From JAFDXJ01 sp039811225 (GTDB taxonomy: Bacteria; Bacteroidota; Bacteroidia; Chitinophagales; Chitinophagaceae), in assembly GCA_039811225.1 (NCBI GenBank), contig JBDHYG010000002.1, positions 1 to 64,000 on the forward strand: a stretch of 64,000 nucleotides of DNA, written 5' to 3'. Below, one piece after another: positions 61,725 through 64,000 of the stretch. The notes below the pieces were generated by a model. That model was given only the letters and a program-made list of their open reading frames with translations, made no database searches and had not been told where the DNA came from. Every line of letters starts with the position of its first letter. The stretch's first letter is position 1. A program made the position numbers and the translations under genes.

Positions 61725-62813
61725 TTGAAGCGGATTATTTTTACAGTAACCAATGACCTGAATTACGATCAGCGTATGCAACGCATTTGTAGCTCTGTTG
61801 CGGCAGCCGGTTTTAATGTTGTATTGCTTGGCCGGCAAATGAAAGAATCACTCCCTTTAACCGGTCAGTCATTTTCACAAAAAAGGCTCTATTGTATTTT
61901 CCAAAAAGGCCCGCTGTTTTATATTGAATTCAATTTACGTTTATTTTTTTGCCTGCTGTTTCAAAAAGCCGATGCTATATGCGCGATTGACCTGGATACG
62001 ATTTTACCTGTTTATTTCGTAAGTTTTTTCCGGAAGAAAAAACGTTTATATGATGCGCATGAACTATTTACAGAACAGAAAGAAATCGTTACCCGGCCAT
62101 TTATCCATCGCTGCTGGCTGGCCATTGAGCGGTTCACCGTACCCAAATTTCCCATCGGTTATACCGTGAATGAATTCATAGCAGGTGAACTGGCCAGGAG
62201 ATACGGGGTACACTACCTGGTTATCCGAAACCTCCCGGTATATAAGGAATTACCGGAGCAGAGAGCAACAGAAAAATTTTTAATTTACCAGGGTGCCGTG
62301 AATGAAGGGCGGAGTTTCGAAACGTTGATCCCGGCTATGCGGGAAATTGATTGCCGGCTCCGGATTTTTGGTACAGGTAATTTCCTCGAACAGGCCCGGC
62401 AGTTGATTCGTACAAACCAACTGGAAGATAAAATTATTCTGGAAGGCATGGCCCTCCCCGAAGAGTTACATAAAATTACCCCACAGGCTTACCTGGGTAT
62501 AATGCTTTTTGAATCTACCGGCCTGAACCAGTATCAATCATTGAGCAACCGTTTTTTTGATTATATCATGGCCGGGATTCCGCAATTATGTGTAGCATAT
62601 CCTGCTTATCAACAAATAAATGACCAGTTCCAAATTGCCTGTATGATTCCGGATACAGCTACGGAAACTATTGTAAAAGCGCTGCAGGAATTGCTGTCGG
62701 ATCAGTCCCTGCATGAACGATTGCAGCGCAATTGTTTATCAGCCAGGAAAATATTAAACTGGGAAAACGAAGAAAAAAAATTGAAAGATTTATACGGGCA
62801 ACTATGGGAATAA
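61725..62813 (+). CDS. glycosyltransferase, GT-B fold (GT4-like)
   Basis: A 362-residue cytoplasmic or membrane-associated protein. A TTG at 61725 (LKRIIFTVTNDLNYDQRMQRI) is the only plausible start: it is four bases after rlpA and keeps the N-terminal strand. The fold is GT-B, with an N-terminal domain ending around DAHELFTEQKEIVTRPF and a C-terminal domain with YQGAVNEGRSFETLIPAM, LRIFGTGNFLEQARQLI and the acidic loop FESTGLNQYQSLSNRFFDYIMAGIPQL. It should use a nucleotide-sugar to build a surface glycan; sugar and acceptor unknown. Confidence 0.88.
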   Translation: MKRIIFTVTNDLNYDQRMQRICSSVAAAGFNVVLLGRQMKESLPLTGQSFSQKRLYCIFQKGPLFYIEFNLRLFFCLLFQKADAICAIDLDTILPVYFVSFFRKKKRLYDAHELFTEQKEIVTRPFIHRCWLAIERFTVPKFPIGYTVNEFIAGELARRYGVHYLVIRNLPVYKELPEQRATEKFLIYQGAVNEGRSFETLIPAMREIDCRLRIFGTGNFLEQARQLIRTNQLEDKIILEGMALPEELHKITPQAYLGIMLFESTGLNQYQSLSNRFFDYIMAGIPQLCVAYPAYQQINDQFQIACMIPDTATETIVKALQELLSDQSLHERLQRNCLSARKILNWENEEKKLKDLYGQLWE

Positions 62814-62845
62814 ACGATTTTCTGCCCAACCTGTAATACATTCGA

Positions 62846-63982
62846 TTGTTGGAAAAACATCTACATATCATTTGCCTTGATGTGCCTTACCCGGTGAATT
62901 ACGGTGGCGTATTTGATTTGTATTACAAATTACCCGCCCTGCATGCCGAGGGTATAAAAATTCATCTTCATTGTTTTGATCATGGCCGTGGTGAGCAGGC
63001 TGTTTTAAAAAATTATTGCGAAGAAGTATTTTATTATCCCCGTCAGACAGGGGCCAAAAGTTTTTCTTTTCACCTGCCTTACATTGTCAAAAGCCGTAAA
63101 GACCCTGACCTGCGCAATCGCTTGCTACAAGATAATTACCCTATATTGATGGAAGGAACGCATTGTACCTGGCTATTAAATGATGAAGCATTTAAAAACC
63201 GGCGCAGTTTTGTCCGGCTACATAATGTGGAGCATTTATATTACTATTATTTATACCGTTGCAAAAATGACCTGCAGAAAAAAGTTTATTACTGGTGGGA
63301 ATCACGATTATTGAAAGCTTATGAAAACAAAATCATTAACCTGGCTACGGAATGTTGGGCGGTTACCGAAAAAGATGCTGCTTACTTTCGCAATGAATTT
63401 TCCTGTAAATCGATTTACTACCTGCCCTTGTTTTTACCGGAATGGAAAGTAACCTGTAAAGAAGGCATGGGCCGATATTGCCTCTACCAGGGAAACCTGA
63501 GCGTGGCAGAAAATCATTTTGCAGCTACCTGGCTGATCAAAAATATTTTTAAGAAAACAGAAATCCCCTTTGTCATTGCCGGGAAAAACCCTTCAAAAAA
63601 ATTACGTGCCCTCATAAGAAAATATAAACATATATCTCTTATCCCCAACCCGGATGAACAAAAAATGGCTGAACTCATTGCCGATGCACACATTCATGTG
63701 TTGCCGGCTTTTAATGCCACGGGTATAAAACTAAAACTGTTAAATGCCCTTTTTAATGGCCGGCATTGTGTGGCCAACCAGGAGATGGCGGATGAAACCG
63801 GCCTCGATGAATTGCTCCATATCCCCAGGCATATTGCTGCTATGAAACAGTTGATTGAACAATTATATTATCAACCTTTTTTGCGCGTTGAAATAGAAAC
63901 AAGGAAACAGGTGTTGGAAAAAATTTATAACAATGCAGTGAATGCCCGCACGATGATACAACGGATCTGGAAAGAAAATTAA
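62846..63982 (+). CDS. glycosyltransferase, GT-B fold
   Basis: A 378-residue protein probably starting at TTG 62846 or 62849 (LEKHLHIICLDVPYPVNYGGVFDLYYK); no ATG is available nearby. The N-terminal half has strand-helix repeats with ILMEGTHCTWLL and RSFVRLHNVEHLYYYYLY. The C-terminal half has YCLYQGNLSVAENHFAATWLI, IPFVIAGKNPSKKL and the donor-loop region HVLPAFNATGIKLKLLNALFNGRHCVAN. It follows the first glycosyltransferase by 32 bases and ends 18 bases before the window edge. The operon may continue to the right. Confidence 0.85.
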   Translation: MLEKHLHIICLDVPYPVNYGGVFDLYYKLPALHAEGIKIHLHCFDHGRGEQAVLKNYCEEVFYYPRQTGAKSFSFHLPYIVKSRKDPDLRNRLLQDNYPILMEGTHCTWLLNDEAFKNRRSFVRLHNVEHLYYYYLYRCKNDLQKKVYYWWESRLLKAYENKIINLATECWAVTEKDAAYFRNEFSCKSIYYLPLFLPEWKVTCKEGMGRYCLYQGNLSVAENHFAATWLIKNIFKKTEIPFVIAGKNPSKKLRALIRKYKHISLIPNPDEQKMAELIADAHIHVLPAFNATGIKLKLLNALFNGRHCVANQEMADETGLDELLHIPRHIAAMKQLIEQLYYQPFLRVEIETRKQVLEKIYNNAVNARTMIQRIWKEN

Positions 63983-64000
63983 ATTTCAGCTTCTACGGCG

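Overview
The window looks like an ordinary stretch of chromosome from an aerobic Bacteroidota, most likely Chitinophagaceae or a close relative. The reasons are two proteins with type IX secretion (T9SS) C-terminal sorting domains, a PorT/SprT-like T9SS barrel directly after a menaquinone-type UbiE methyltransferase, Bacteroidota-type families (IPExxxVDY, DUF4142, DUF4369/DUF5106 thioredoxins, PadR-PspC pairs), almost no Shine-Dalgarno sequences, and repeated TAnnTTTG -7 promoter boxes. Heme A synthase and a SCO protein imply a heme-copper oxidase. No tRNA, rRNA, CRISPR array, insertion sequence, prophage or defence island was recognised.

Layout. 1-1.7 kb: AT-rich, sparsely coding edge with a 5'-truncated YkuD_2 L,D-transpeptidase-like gene, a small lipoprotein gene and two non-coding stretches; it looks accessory. 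1.7-6.3 kb: small single genes (DinB-like, WG-repeat, gamma-glutamylcyclotransferase, SgcJ-like, DoxX, coiled-coil lipoprotein). 6.3-11.9 kb: CPA2 antiporter, an ECF sigma factor divergent from a DUF4142 gene and sharing a promoter motif with it, a cupredoxin and a C1 peptidase. 12-19.6 kb: a five-repeat T9SS surface protein, an alkaline-phosphatase-superfamily enzyme, two small exported proteins and an S9 peptidase. 19.8-26 kb: mnmH-selD (2-selenouridine tRNA modification), a ctlX/PCD/IPExxxVDY operon, a JmjC-like cupin, YrdC/Sua5 and RNase HII.

26-36.5 kb: heme A synthase, a membrane-anchored patatin, an iscS-like/HesB operon, methylmalonyl-CoA epimerase, ubiE-porT, and an envelope folding pair (parvulin PPIase and TlpA-like thioredoxin). 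36.6-42.2 kb: rlmD, two rhomboids and two membrane-anchored endonuclease/exonuclease/phosphatase (EEP) proteins in one direction. 42.2-53.6 kb: cysS, a MerC-like gene divergent from SCO and a Fur-family regulator with a palindromic operator between them, a second T9SS cargo, a CNNM/CorC-type protein, tatC, rpiB, an M28 peptidase, frr and a WecA/TagO-like transferase. 53.9-64 kb: amidohydrolase and aminotransferase, a PadR-PspC module with a clear palindromic operator, then a translationally coupled run gcvT - NTF2-like - rlpA - two glycosyltransferases.

No clearly new multi-gene system was found. The best leads are regulatory: several genes whose start codon lies 4-7 nt after a -7 box (predicted leaderless mRNAs), an ECF motif duplicated across a divergent promoter, a 17-bp palindrome next to a Fur-family gene, and a 19-bp palindrome covering the padR -33 region.
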